Below are positions 23,931 through 34,342 of a stretch of 64,000 bases of DNA, piece by piece. The position numbers and the translations under genes are program-made. The notes beneath the pieces were generated by a model. It searched no databases. It was not told the origin of the DNA and saw nothing but the letters and a program-made list of their open reading frames with translations. The stretch comes from Paramyrothecium sp. XJ0827 (taxonomy: Eukaryota > Ascomycota > Sordariomycetes > Hypocreales > Stachybotryaceae), in the NCBI GenBank assembly GCA_020881915.1, contig JAJFPB010000010.1, forward strand, positions 1,922,001 through 1,986,000. The letters are read 5' to 3'. The stretch's first letter is position 1. Every line of letters starts with the position of its first letter.

Positions 23931-26451
23931 ATGGCGTCAATTCAGCTGGCCAGGCGCTCTGGAAGTGCGCTGCAGGTAAGTACATTATTTCGGGGTGTGC
24001 TAGCCCGTTGCCAACATTGGTTTGAGCATGCGGTTGGATACCAAGGGGGGGACGACGCCCTGGGGTTTCGAGCTTGTTTCTAACATTCGTGGACAGCACT
24101 TTGCCCGCCACGCCTCCTGCACTGCCTCGACGAGAACCTACTCGACCGTCAAGGCGCTGCCGGCGACCTATGAGAAGCTGTTCAACAAGTACACCGAGGT
24201 TAGGCGCGTGCTCGGCAAGCAGCGCCTGACGCTGGCCGAGAAGATCCTCTACAGCCACCTCCACAACGTCGAGGAGTCACTCCTGACCAACACCGACAAT
24301 GGCCGGAGCATACGGGGCAACGCGAACCTGCGCCTCAACCCGGACCGCGTCAACATGCAGGACGCCTCCGCCCAGATGGCCCTGCTGCAGTTCATGTCCT
24401 GCAACCTGGCCAAGCCCGCCATCCCCGCCAGCATCCACTGCGACCACTTGATCGTCGGCTCCAAGGGCGCCGAGGACGACCTGTCCTCCGGCATCCAGGC
24501 CAACAAGGAGGTCTTCGACTTCCTCGAGTCTGCCGCGAGGAAGTACGGCATGGACTTCTGGCCCCCTGGCGCTGGCATCATCCACCAAACCGTCCTCGAG
24601 AACTACGCCCTGCCCGGTCTGATGATGCTCGGCACCGACAGCCACAGCCCCAACGCCGGTGGTCTCTGCACCATCACAATCGGTGTCGGTGGCGCCGATG
24701 CCGTCGAGGCCCTCGTCGGCGCCCCCTGGGAGCTCAAGGCCCCCAAGATCCTCGGTGTCCAGCTCGTTGGCGAGCTCAGCGGCTGGGCCTCCCCCAAGGA
24801 CGTCATCCTGCGCCTGGCCGGCGAGCTCACGGTCCGCGGCGGCACGGGCTCCATCATTGAGTATTTCGGCCCCGGCGTCAACACCCTGAGCTTGACCGGA
24901 CAGGCCACCATCTGCAACATGGGGGCCGAGGTTGGAGCGACTACATCCATCTTCCCCTACACGGAGGCGTCTGCCCGCTACCTGGAGTCCACCCGTCGAA
25001 GCCAAGCGGTCCGCAATGTCGAGGAGCTCCAGAAGTTCCCTGGCGACAGCACCTCCGAGGACGCGCACTTCCGCTTCAAGGCCGACGAGGGCGCCCAGTA
25101 CGACCAAGTCATCACCATCGACCTGTCCAAGCTCGAGCCGCACATCAACGGACCCTTCACCCCGGATCTGGCAACCCCACTGTCCACCTTCAAGAACGTG
25201 GTCAAGGAGCAGAAGTGGCCCGAGACCCTCTCCGCCGGGCTCATCGGCAGCTGCACCAACAGCTCCTACGAGGACATGACGCGCGTCGAGAGCCTGCTGA
25301 AGGAGGCAGCCGATGCGGGCCTGAAGCCCGCCGCCGACTTCTACGTCACCCCCGGCAGCGAGCAGATCCGCGCGACGCTTGAGCGCGACGGCACCCTCGA
25401 GACCATCGAGGGCGCCGGCGGCGTTTTGCTCTCCAACGCCTGCGGACCCTGCATCGGCCAGTGGCAGCGACAGGACGGCGTCACCAAGGGCACCCCCAAC
25501 GCCATCCTGACGTCGTACAACCGCAACTTCCGCGGACGCAACGACGGCAACCCCGAGACCATGAACTTCCTCGCGTCTCCCGAGATTGTCACCGCCATGG
25601 CTTTCGCCGGATCCACGACGTTCAACCCAATTACCGACACCCTGAAGACGCCCGATGGCAAGGACTTCAAGTTCTCGCCCCCCCACGGCCTGGAAGGGCC
25701 CAAGACACCCTTCGAGTCTGGCAACAAGACCCTCGGCGTCGTGTCCCAGGAGCCGGACCCCACCGTCCCCGTCGCCATCTCGCCCACCTCCGAACGTCTC
25801 GCCTTTCTCGAACCCTTCCCCGCCTTCCCGTCGTCCGACCTCTCCGGCCTCCGCGTCCTCGTCAAGGTCACCGGCAAGTGCACCACCGACACCATCTCCG
25901 CCGCCGGACCCTGGCTCAAATACAAGGGCCACCTGCCCAACATCAGCACCAACACGCTCAACACCGCCGTCAATGCCGAGACCGGCGAGGTCAACGCCGC
26001 CTACGACCTCGACGGCAGCAAGCACACCATCCCCGAGCTCGGCCAGCTGTGGAGGGAGCGCGGCCAAGAGTGGCTGGTCGTTGCCGAGCACAACTACGGC
26101 GAGGGCTCCGCTCGCGAGCACGCCGCCCTGCAGCCGCGCTACCTCGGCGCCCGCGTCGTGTTGACCAAGTCCTTCGCCCGCATCCACGAGACCAACCTCA
26201 AGAAGCAGGGCGTCGTGCCCCTCACTTTTGAGAACGAGGCCGACTACGACAAGATTGCTGCTGGCGACGAGGTCAGCACCGTTGGCCTCTACGACATGCT
26301 TCGCAACGGTGGAAAGGGCGATGTCCAGCTGAAGGTCAAGAAGGCGTCTGGTGAGGAGATTCTGATCCCCACGAAGCACGTCGTCAGCAAGGACCAGGCT
26401 GGATTCATCCTGGCTGGAAGCGCCCTCAACCTGCTGTCCAAGGGCATTTAA
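23931..26451 (+). CDS. ACO2: mitochondrial aconitase, Aco2 type
   Basis: Exons 23931-23975 and 24097-26451 (intron 121 bp) give 799 residues. The N-terminus (MASIQLARRSGSALQ then HFARHAS) is basic and Ser/Ala-rich, a typical mitochondrial presequence split by the intron. The aconitase core is complete: the 4Fe-4S cysteines are Cys401 (GSCTNSS) and Cys464/Cys467 (ACGPCIGQW), and the swivel-domain loop is GEGSAREHAA. Details such as SIHCDHLIVGSKGAEDDL and FWPPGAGIIHQTVLENYALPG fit the second fungal paralogue (yeast Aco2, Aspergillus acoB). In yeast that paralogue is reported to dehydrate homocitrate in lysine biosynthesis; whether that holds here is inference. Codons are strongly GC-ending, unlike most neighbours, suggesting high expression. 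This bias also opens a 791-codon frame on the opposite strand, treated as an artefact. Confidence 0.93.
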
Positions 26452-26901
26452 AAGACACCCTTCCAAAAGACACCCTTCCTCATCACGGGAAAGGCGGAGA
26501 GTTGCAGCATTATCGGCTGTGAAGACGCGAACCCGCGTGGGCTTTGTGCTTTGTACATTTGAACACCATGGCGTCTGGTTGGGAAAGAAAACGACCCAAG
26601 GGTCTATACAGGATACCTTGTAACAATTATTTTCATCTATCATTACCCCCAAAATTATGCATCAATACGAGCAGCTAGATGTGAGATTCCCCTGTGCCTT
26701 TACCAATCCTTTATGCTATTCCGTGTAAAACCCGAGTCTATGTCTCATCCATCAACTTATACATCCTTCATGTAGCACCAAGAGATCCACAAGACTCATT
26801 GGCTATAGTCGTCAATACAGTGGAAACATGCTGTTCAGGGCCTCATCGCGTGATACAGCATGATCGCATCGTCGATAACGAGGTCTGCTTAAAAACAGGG
26901 C
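26452..26901. other. convergent 3' spacer
   Basis: Sits between the stop codons of ACO2 (+) and the following minus-strand gene. It starts with two near-copies of AAAAGACACCCTTCC (26451-26477). Nothing else recognised. Confidence 0.5.
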
Positions 26902-28863
26902 CTACCGAGTACTGGGCGCGCTCAGTACACTTCTAAGAAACTGACGCGTCTGTTTTTCTTGCCTGTGTCTCTCGCGACGCCTCAAATATTCCATCTGTCG
27001 TGTATCTCGGTGCCAAGCACAGGCCTGGGCCCAGGCGGGGTTTTGCAAGACATCTTGTGGTAGGCTCTCAGCTGGAACGTCTCCATAATCCAAAGGTCTG
27101 CTGTATGATCGAGGCTGAGGGTCTTGCCTCGCGACTCGGTCTTCGCCGTCAGTGTGCTTGGGTTCTTTCTGTGCCCAGAGCCATCGCTGACGATCTGCGG
27201 CCTTCCCAAACCATTTTTTCCTCCTCGACCGCGCGTGAATCTCTTGAGCCTTGCAGTCACTCCATTGCTGAGATCTTTTATGAGGGCGATGGATTAAGGG
27301 ATTGATATGCAGGTAAAGCTGTCTCTCATCAACCGGCGGAGCTATTGACGGTTTGCGAATTTTTGGAAATGATACCCCTTTTGGTGGCGAAGCTGCGCCT
27401 TCCTGCTGGTAAATGAGTGCGTCAAAGGCGGCGGAGTCGAATGGAACAGTCTTGGCTTTTCGTCGCGGCTTGTCTTCAGTAAGCTTACGCTGCGGCGTAA
27501 TCTGCCTCGTGGTAACTTCCTTCATTATGTTATGAGAAGGCGTTTCCTCGATTCCGTTCTCAGGACCATCCGTAGTTCTGATCTCAGAATCGCTCATGAT
27601 ACTGGTCACTGGATCAAGCCTAGAAATAGATTGCTCTTGTAACACTGCATTCACCGGCTGCTGGGCTGGCGTCGGACCTTGCTTGGGCTCGGGAACCCAG
27701 GGCTGAATTTCTGGAGCCACTTCCAGTTCAGTATTGTTCTCAAGACTAATGGCAGGCCGAGGAACTGTGGTGGGTTTTCCATCTAGTTCAGAGATAATCA
27801 TCTGCCGTTTCTGATAGAACGGCAAGGAGTCAGATGCCGGTGCAACTGTACCTTCCGGAAACTTGGATCCTTCGAAATGCGATGCCGGCCTATGAGTCTG
27901 AGGCACCGTTTGAGACACCGTTTGAGGCACCGTACCTGGCGGAGGGGTTGCTTCGTCAGTCAAGTCAACCACTATGATGGCTTTGTTTAATATTGGAGGC
28001 ACTGTCGGTTTGGGACGATTTTTTTGCAGTGAAGGGCTTTGCCTTGGTGCCGAGGCGGAAGCCTGTTGAGTAGAAGGACTCATGAGTGCTTCAGGGCGTC
28101 TCTTGGTTGGCTGCTTGCTTTGCTGCCTCCTTGGGCCGATATTCTTTCCATAAATTGGAGACTTAGTCATATTAGCGTGAGCCACGCCATTTTGATTGTG
28201 GTGCACTGGTCTACCGGGTAAATGCGGTGAGAACCCATTATATACACCACCGGCTGGCTGGCTGGTTGGCACTTCCGCCGGTGGCGGGACTGTCCTCATC
28301 GGAGGCAGCGTGGGATTTGGATATGGCGGATGGTTGGCATTTAGTGGGTTGCCGTACGTCTCGATATGGCGCGGGACCGACGAGTCATGGCGCTGATGAT
28401 ATTGAAAAGTATGTCTTGCGAACTCTTCAGCAGAGAACCTTTGTTGGTGAGTAGGGCACCAATATGAATTACTTGGAGGTGAAGAAATGTTGTGAGGAGA
28501 TGTAGAAGCCATTATGGCATATTGACGCTCATGTCCTTGGAACAAGGGCGGTTGCCCGCTAGGTTGGCAAGAATTGTCCAAGCGTGAAGGCTCAAACCTT
28601 TTTTCGGGGTTGGTTTCAGGGACTCTGACCTCCCGTCCTTCGAAGGGGCCATTTGTAACAGTGGCCGGCTGGCTCATTGTACGATGAAGTTGAGAGATCG
28701 CATTGTTCACTTGATAATGTGCGGGATTGAGATGAGCGTTGCAGTTAAGAGATCCGTACACCAAAGCATCGCAGCCATTAACGGCGCATCTTGGGATGCT
28801 AGGAACCTGTCCAATTCTGTGATGCACATCTCCAGCGCTGGTGTGTATTGGAGTGAAGGCCAT
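26902..28863 (-). CDS. hypothetical protein, two possible zinc-binding modules
   Basis: A single uninterrupted frame of 653 residues; start taken at ATG 28863, since the frame upstream opens only with a TTG. Family not recognised. Near the N-terminus is a Cys/His cluster, C26-x4-C31-x9-C41-x2-H44-x4-H49. A second is C136-x2-H139-x11-H151-x4-H156 (YWCPTHQQRF...), reminiscent of a degenerate C2H2 finger. Residues about 160-480 are Pro/Gln/Thr-rich and probably disordered. The last 130 residues are basic and tryptophan-rich (RRKKWFGKAADRQRWLWA, NPAWAQACAWHRDT) and look like the most conserved part. A nuclear or chromatin-linked role would fit but is inference only. Codon use is less biased than in ACO2. 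Confidence 0.75.
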   Translation of the reverse strand: MAFTPIHTSAGDVHHRIGQVPSIPRCAVNGCDALVYGSLNCNAHLNPAHYQVNNAISQLHRTMSQPATVTNGPFEGREVRVPETNPEKRFEPSRLDNSCQPSGQPPLFQGHERQYAIMASTSPHNISSPPSNSYWCPTHQQRFSAEEFARHTFQYHQRHDSSVPRHIETYGNPLNANHPPYPNPTLPPMRTVPPPAEVPTSQPAGGVYNGFSPHLPGRPVHHNQNGVAHANMTKSPIYGKNIGPRRQQSKQPTKRRPEALMSPSTQQASASAPRQSPSLQKNRPKPTVPPILNKAIIVVDLTDEATPPPGTVPQTVSQTVPQTHRPASHFEGSKFPEGTVAPASDSLPFYQKRQMIISELDGKPTTVPRPAISLENNTELEVAPEIQPWVPEPKQGPTPAQQPVNAVLQEQSISRLDPVTSIMSDSEIRTTDGPENGIEETPSHNIMKEVTTRQITPQRKLTEDKPRRKAKTVPFDSAAFDALIYQQEGAASPPKGVSFPKIRKPSIAPPVDERQLYLHINPLIHRPHKRSQQWSDCKAQEIHARSRRKKWFGKAADRQRWLWAQKEPKHTDGEDRVARQDPQPRSYSRPLDYGDVPAESLPQDVLQNPAWAQACAWHRDTRQMEYLRRRERHRQEKQTRQFLRSVLSAPSTR

Positions 28864-29209
28864 GATTGCATCCGGCACGCATCTAACGCACGCTTCGAAC
28901 CAGGCTGCCAATCCTTGCTGTCCTTGCTGTCTTGCTTATTACCGGACGGTCGTCTCTCGCATGAAAGATGAGAGCAATGTAGGTAATGAAGTGGGTGAGA
29001 AAACAGTCCTGGCGTCCCTTGCACGACTCAATACGTGAGCACGATATCAAACGAATGTGGCAGTATGAAAACTTTTTGGAATGCTAGCGATCCTGATTCT
29101 TGTCAGTACTGGCCTTAAATTTTCTTTGCAAATAAGAGCAGGGAGTTGCAAAAGTCGAAGTCAGATCTTTTCAGTTTATATTTGGACGTCAGTCTAGGAA
29201 CAACGGCGG
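28864..29209. other. short spacer, upstream of 653-residue gene
   Basis: About 350 bp between two minus-strand genes; it should hold the promoter of the 653-residue gene. No other feature recognised. Confidence 0.4.
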
Positions 29210-29598
29210 CTATGAAGCTCTGGTCTGCTCGCGAAACACGAACATGTGGTGTGCGTCGAAGCCTTTGGTCTGAACCCGTAGAGGCAGCTGAGAGACAGAC
29301 TCCATGATATGACGAAACGTGATGTGCTCGGACGGGTCACGCTGAGAAGTCCAAAAAAGTAAGACATCTCACAATATTCCAGAACCCGAGGGAGTAAATC
29401 CATGTCCTGGTGACAAGACGGGATTTTCGTCGAAATAGACAGGGCCCAGAGCAACATAACCAGAAGGTTCCGTTCGGTCAGACCTTTTACCATGCGCATC
29501 ATTCGACGGAGATTCAATAGCTATTGAGGGGTGGAAATGAAACTCATACTTACTTGAGCTGAGCGCGGAAGCTGAGTGTATTTTCCGTGGTTTGCCAT
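29210..29598 (-). CDS. predicted small protein, 58 residues, two exons
   Basis: Exon 1 (29598-29554, 15 codons from ATG) ends at a consensus GTAAGT donor. Exon 2 (29341-29210) follows a pyrimidine tract and CTTCTCAG acceptor. The joined frame closes at TAG and exon 2 has a balanced, protein-like composition (RDPSEHITFRHIM, FDAHHMFVFRE). The 212-bp intron is long for this region, and an extra small exon inside it cannot be excluded. No domain or family was recognised. An alternative unspliced frame at 29369-29683 covers part of the same DNA but lacks an upstream ATG and runs across both splice sites. Confidence is moderate and rests on splice signals plus amino-acid character. Confidence 0.45.
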
Positions 29599-30200
29599 CA
29601 ACGTTAATGCGTTGCGTCTGAACAGGACACGGCATCGTTATGAGCACGGGCAGGTGTGGACGCTCACGGGAGGGAACGGTCAAGTTATCATCGCCTGCAT
29701 CTTCTCCAAATGAGCGTCAAACCCGACTCGTCACTCTTCGAGTCGAGTTGAAAGCGTGTAGCGGAAGCGTCAACCAGCAGGACTTTTCTGCTTGAATGAG
29801 TGTAGTGGAGCAGACGCGTGCCCGCGATGAAGAAGAGAGAGGCGATCCGCGGAAGAGAGCGAGGTGAAGCAAAATTAGGCGAGGTACAATCGGGAGGAAG
29901 GAAACAGATGGAAATGGAGATGGAGATGAAGATGGAGACAGAGACGGGACAAGGTAAGGTCAGGTACGTTATGTACCTTCCCCCCGAACTCCGATGCAAC
30001 AGTATGCATTTGCGGCAAGAGAAAGCAGACGAGAAGCTCGTTGGTTGTGGAAATGGAAGGTACTCCTTTTGGCCAAGACCCGTCTTTTTGTGACAGCAGG
30101 GGATGCTGGGTGTATTTTTGTATGCGCCTCACTGCAGCTGACGAATAGGAACATGGGACCTCAACGGGCGGCGTGGCCCCAGCGTTCCATCCACCGTGCC

Positions 30201-30240
30201 GCAACGCACCGCAACGCACCGCAACGCACCGCAGCGCAAC
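30201..30240 (+). repeat. 10-bp tandem repeat GCAACGCACC
   Basis: Three exact copies of GCAACGCACC at 30201-30230 and a variant fourth at 30231-30240. It lies in the intergenic region upstream of CEX1. Confidence 0.85.
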
Positions 30241-30632
30241 ACCACACCATTTATTCACATCGCCTACCATTAGGAACTCGCATGTATCCCACCAACAACG
30301 CCCGGCCTCATCATATGGCAAGGTAGTGGCTGCGTCCTGCATTTCCTTTTTTGCATGCAGCTCCACGGGGGCTCAACGTGTTGGCGCCAGGTTCAGGGGG
30401 GAGCAGTCAGAATGTTACACACCTTGAAGATTCCAACGATAATTCCCGTCATTCGAGAATGATCTGCTGCATCTTCTGACAAGCATGGTACCCAGAAGCA
30501 GTAGATACCCTATCTCACCACCAACACCATTGGCATCGTCTCGGCGAGGGAGGTAGATCAAACGAAGCGGAGCCCCTCAATCCCCGGGTGAGCCGCCTGG
30601 CTTGGGACTAACTTTGCCACGGGTACATGTGT

Positions 30633-30830
30633 AAAGGTACCTTACTTTTTGCTATGAAAGATGCGGGTGAGGGTGAGCCTTGAGGTAAACAGTACTATAA
30701 ACAATAGCCTACCTACCGTACCTAAGGTACCTTAAGTCGAGGGTGGGTGCTTTCCTCAAGGTACCTACCTTAGGTACCTTACCTTATCGAGCCCCGCGGT
30801 ACGTACCGCAAGGTTGGTGATAAGGCCAGG
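30633..30830. repeat. GGTACC/TACCTTA-rich block
   Basis: Repeated GGTACCTTA, TAAGGTACC and CCTACCTTAGG words in both orientations over about 200 bp, ending about 190 bp before the CEX1 start codon. The words match those at 574-628. Because GGTACC is a palindrome, the block has strong potential for intrastrand pairing. Confidence 0.7.
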
Positions 30831-31018
30831 TGCCTTACCGTAGTGGGCACGTAGCATATCGATTCGAGCTTGCGCTGCTGTCCTTGTTGCCGTGACGCAT
30901 CGTCATCCTGGCGACGTTGTAATTCTTTTGCGCTTTCGTCTGGTCGATCCTGTCATTGCGCCTTCTCGACCGCTCATTGTCGCGTACGCGACCCCTTTTT
31001 CTTTTCTCCCGTTAAACC

Positions 31019-33672
31019 ATGGACTTCCTCAAGTCTGCAGTGGCCTCGGCCATCGCCAAAGGCCCTCCCTTTCCCTATTCTTTTGGTGACAAGGTGGATA
31101 TAGACGAATCCATCTGGACCCTGCACAACGGCACGAAAAGAGTAGGCCGAACCACACGTGTGCCGCTTGCTTTACTCTATACAACCAGCTGACTCTCGCC
31201 ACTCTAGGAAGACGGCTCCAACTGCAGCATCCTCTCCTTCGACGTCGCTGCCAACAAGTCGCGCCTCCCTCTCGCTAAGAACGCTCTGCGAAAGCTTCGA
31301 ACTCTACGGCATCCGGGTGTTGTCAAAGTACTAGACACCGTCGAGGTATTATATGAATGTCTGGCACTCAGCTACTGAAGCTAATCTTGCCTTGCAGACA
31401 GACACCTATATCTACGTCGCAATCGAGCGGGTGGTGCCCCTACGATGGCATGTGAAACGGAAAAGCCTGAGCCCCGAGACTATCAAATGGGGCCTTTATA
31501 GTATTGCCGTACGGACCCCTTCATATTCGCACATCATACAGGTGGATGCGCACTTACTGATGGCGGATTAGCGCACCATGAAATTCATCAACCAAGAAGC
31601 GTCCTCGATACACGGCGGTCTCCGGGTAGGCTCGATATACACCTCTGAAAGCGGCGAATGGAAGCTCGGCGGGTTCGAGCTCCTAAGCAATGTCAAGGAT
31701 GACGAGTCCGTCATTTATGTTAGCCTTGCCAAATTCCTACACAAGGGCCGACTTGCTGACCTTCGATGTTAGACCTACGGCAGCTTACTGCCGGATTCCG
31801 CGCGATACGCACCCCCTGAGCTGGCCCGTGGTGGCTGGGATGTCATCAAGCAGCATCCTCATACAGCTGTCGACTCCTTCAACTTCGGCACATTGATTTA
31901 CGAAGTGTTCAATGGTGATTACCGTGGCGCTGACCAGGCCGGTCAGACCAAGAACATACCTCCCACCATGCACACCAGCTATAAACGCCTTTGCAATGCC
32001 AGCCCAAAAGCTAGGATCAGTGTTGGGAACTTTCTCGACCAGGGAAACCGAACCGGATCTTTCTTCGACAGCTCACTGATCAAGCTAACAGACGGTATTG
32101 ATAACCTTGGCGTGAAGTCAGCTGAAGACAGAGAAGAATTCTTAAAGTACGTGTCTTCCTACCACACCTGGCTCAGCGCTAGCTTTGCATCGACTTACAA
32201 GAAACAGCGATCTGGATCAACTGAGCGATGATTTCCCAGAAGACTTCTTCAAAATGAAGATTCTGCCGGAGCTCATGAAATCCGTTGAGTTTGGTGGAGG
32301 CGGTCCCAAGGCCCTCAGCGTCGTTCTCAAGATTGCCGCCAAGCTATCGAATGACGAGTTTGAAAGCAAGATCATTCCGTTCATTGTGCGACTATTCGGC
32401 AACCCAGACCGCGCCTTACGTGTCTGCTTGTTGGATGGTCTCCCACAGATGATCGACCGCCTACCCCAGAAGATCGTCAACGACAAGATCTTCCCCCAAG
32501 TCGTGAGTACTACACTAGCGCGTTTTGGAAGTGCTTCTCACATCAGGATTTAGGTAACGGGCTTTACGGACCTAGCTCCTGTAGTGAGAGAGCAAACTTT
32601 GAAATCAGTTCTGGTCATAATCACAAAACTCTCAGACAGAACTATCAACGGCGAATTGCTGCGACACCTGGCTAAAACGGCCAATGATGAGCAGCCCGGT
32701 ATTCGAACCAATACAACAATCTGCCTGGGGAAGATTGCCAAGTACCTAGGGACGTCGTCACGATCCAAAGTACTAATAGCTGCATTTACCCGGTCACTTC
32801 GTGATCCTTTTGTACATGCCAGGAATGCTGCGCTGATGGCGCTAGGCGCTACAGTCGAGTATTTCACAGATGAAGACAGCGCGGCTCGTATCCTTCCTGT
32901 CGTTTGCCCTTCGCTTATGGATAAGGAGAAGCTTGTGCGAGATCAAGCCAATCGCACGATGGATGTGTTCCTTCAGAAAATTCGCAAGGCCGCCGCAGCG
33001 ATGCCTGACAGCGTTCTACCTCCTCCGCAGGCCGCTGATGGACAAGCACCTAGAATGAGCACCCCTCAGCCCAGCGCCAATGAATCATCAGGGTGGGCAG
33101 GCTGGGCCATATCTTCATTTACAAACAAACTCTCCGCGGCTGCAGGCGAAATGCAGACAGCGAATGGCACCAGCTCGCCGCGCCCAAGCCCGTCACCCGT
33201 TCCTGACGGGAAGAAATCTACCACGGCGTCGGCATCCTCACTTCATCGCCAGGCTGTTACATCACCTCCGCCAAGCGCCTCAAACGCCACATCCCCTAAT
33301 GCAAGCATTGTAGCCGAGGCCTTCCTTCCAGCAGATGACGGTGGTGATGCCGGTGATTCGTGGGGAGACATGGGTGACATGGGTGACGATGATGGTTTCT
33401 TTGACGCACCGGCAGAACAGAAAACCAAGAAGGCAGTCTCCGAGGTCTCTACACCTGTCGATGATGGTTCGGAGCCAGACTTTGCCGGCTGGCTTGCAGC
33501 ACAGGCACAAAAGAAATCTGGACCAGGCAAAGGGTTGCCGAAAGGGCTTTCAAAAGCATCCGCGACGAAGAAACCAACAGCAAGGCCCGCGGCAAAGCCC
33601 GTGGTTGCTAAGAAGATAGACACCAAGCCCAAAGACGATGGTGATGGAGATGCTTGGGGTGATGCATGGTAG
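31019..33672 (+). CDS. CEX1: SCYL1/Cex1-type pseudokinase with HEAT repeats
   Basis: Seven exons (31019-31141, 31208-31345, 31398-31508, 31572-31718, 31773-32146, 32208-32502, 32554-33672) sum to 768 residues. Residues 1 to about 290 are a protein-kinase fold without a usable active site: the HRD region reads SIHGGLRV and the DFG position reads GGF. HEAT-like helices follow (about 300-540: LPELMKSVEFGG, DRALRVCLLDGLPQM, RNAALMALGATVEYF). The last 220 residues are Ser/Pro- and Lys-rich and end in acidic tryptophan motifs (DSWGDMGDM and the terminal DAWGDAW). In yeast, Cex1 binds tRNA-export receptors at the pore's cytoplasmic side and also associates with COPI; the acidic-Trp tail fits COPI delta-subunit binding (inference). 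Introns 3 and 4 (63 and 54 bp) have weak donors GTACGG and GTTAGC but keep frame and similarity. Confidence 0.93.
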
Positions 33673-33742
33673 GGAAGCAAAGTGGCCCATTATAGCAGAC
33701 ATTACGGCCGGCCTTCCTCATCGGTTCATCTACCAATCGAAT

Positions 33743-33837
33743 GGGCACATAGTTCAGTTGGGAGAATATTCGACTGAAGCCATCAAACTTCAGGAATGAT
33801 TATCGAAAGGTCCCCGGTTCGATCCCGGGTGGGCCCA
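33743..33837 (+). tRNA. tRNA-Phe (GAA), with intron
   Basis: The anticodon loop CTGAAG with GAA at 33776-33778, anticodon stem TTCGA/TCGAA and T arm CCCGG-TTCGATC-CCGGG identify tRNA-Phe. A 22-nt intron (about 33780-33801) follows the base 3' of the anticodon. The acceptor stem GGGCACA/TGGGCCC has an A-G mismatch at the fifth pair. The D stem GTTC/GAAT contains a G-T pair, where most fungal tRNA-Phe genes have GCTC/GAGC. Box B is intact and a T5 run follows the discriminator A. It is probably functional, but these departures could mark a decaying copy. Confidence 0.85.
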
Positions 33838-34342
33838 AATTTTTGCATTTTTTCACTCACGTTGTTGCTTTACTCCTCCTGGTCTCTAGGATGGGGTCCG
33901 ACACGATTTGGGTGGGCTTCGAGGAGGCTATTCGAAGACGGTGTGGGGAGCTCCGGGGCATCTTAACAAGCGCGACTGGACGCGAGCACATTCAAGTGCC
34001 GGAAGTCTGAATTTTGCATAGATTTGGAGAGTCACCAAATACAAAGCGTCAAGGACATACGAAATAAAAGACAACTCATTTACCAAAATGATATGCATTT
34101 TACTGATTAAACTGTCTCACGACGCTAATAAGATGTCGGTGGATTGGTGGGTTGGTGGGGAGCTACAATTCCCTTATCGATATGGCAGATAAGAGTGATG
34201 GGGACAAAAATTTCCCAAAAAGTATTTGATTCGGCCAAGGGTCCTTTCCGCTACCGTCCCCTCACCATCCCCTCAAGCCAACACAACACAAGAGATCCTC
34301 TACAGCAACCTCAGATTTCCGATCCTCGCTAGACGCGGTGCC
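33838..34342. other. spacer, DUF2462-gene promoter
   Basis: About 500 bp between tRNA-Phe and the next gene. Apart from the polymerase III T runs at its left end, nothing specific is recognised. Confidence 0.4.
33840..33853 (+). terminator. RNA polymerase III terminator of tRNA-Phe
   Basis: TTTTT at 33840-33844 begins three bases after the discriminator, backed by TTTTTT at 33848-33853. Confidence 0.8.

Larger units (their letters stand above)
29599..31018. other. intergenic with simple repeats, CEX1 promoter
   Basis: A 1.4-kb region between the small gene (-) and CEX1 (+). It carries a purine-rich GGAGAT-like tract at about 29905-29945, a GCAACGCACC decamer array at 30201-30240, and a GGTACC/TACCTTA-rich block at 30633-30830. 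No coding frame supported. Confidence 0.55.

Noticed and set aside
24277..26652. 791-codon open frame on the minus strand, antisense to ACO2
   Set aside because: It mirrors the strongly GC-ending codons of ACO2; composition is Gly/Val/Ala/Asp/Leu repeats with no domain. A classic shadow of codon bias.
29194..29517. 107-codon minus-strand frame over exon 2 of the 58-residue gene
   Set aside because: It reads the exon in another frame and runs over the acceptor site; composition is poor.
29369..29683. Unspliced 104-codon minus-strand frame
   Set aside because: It opens with TTG, crosses a consensus GTAAGT donor and the intron of the better-supported 58-residue gene model.
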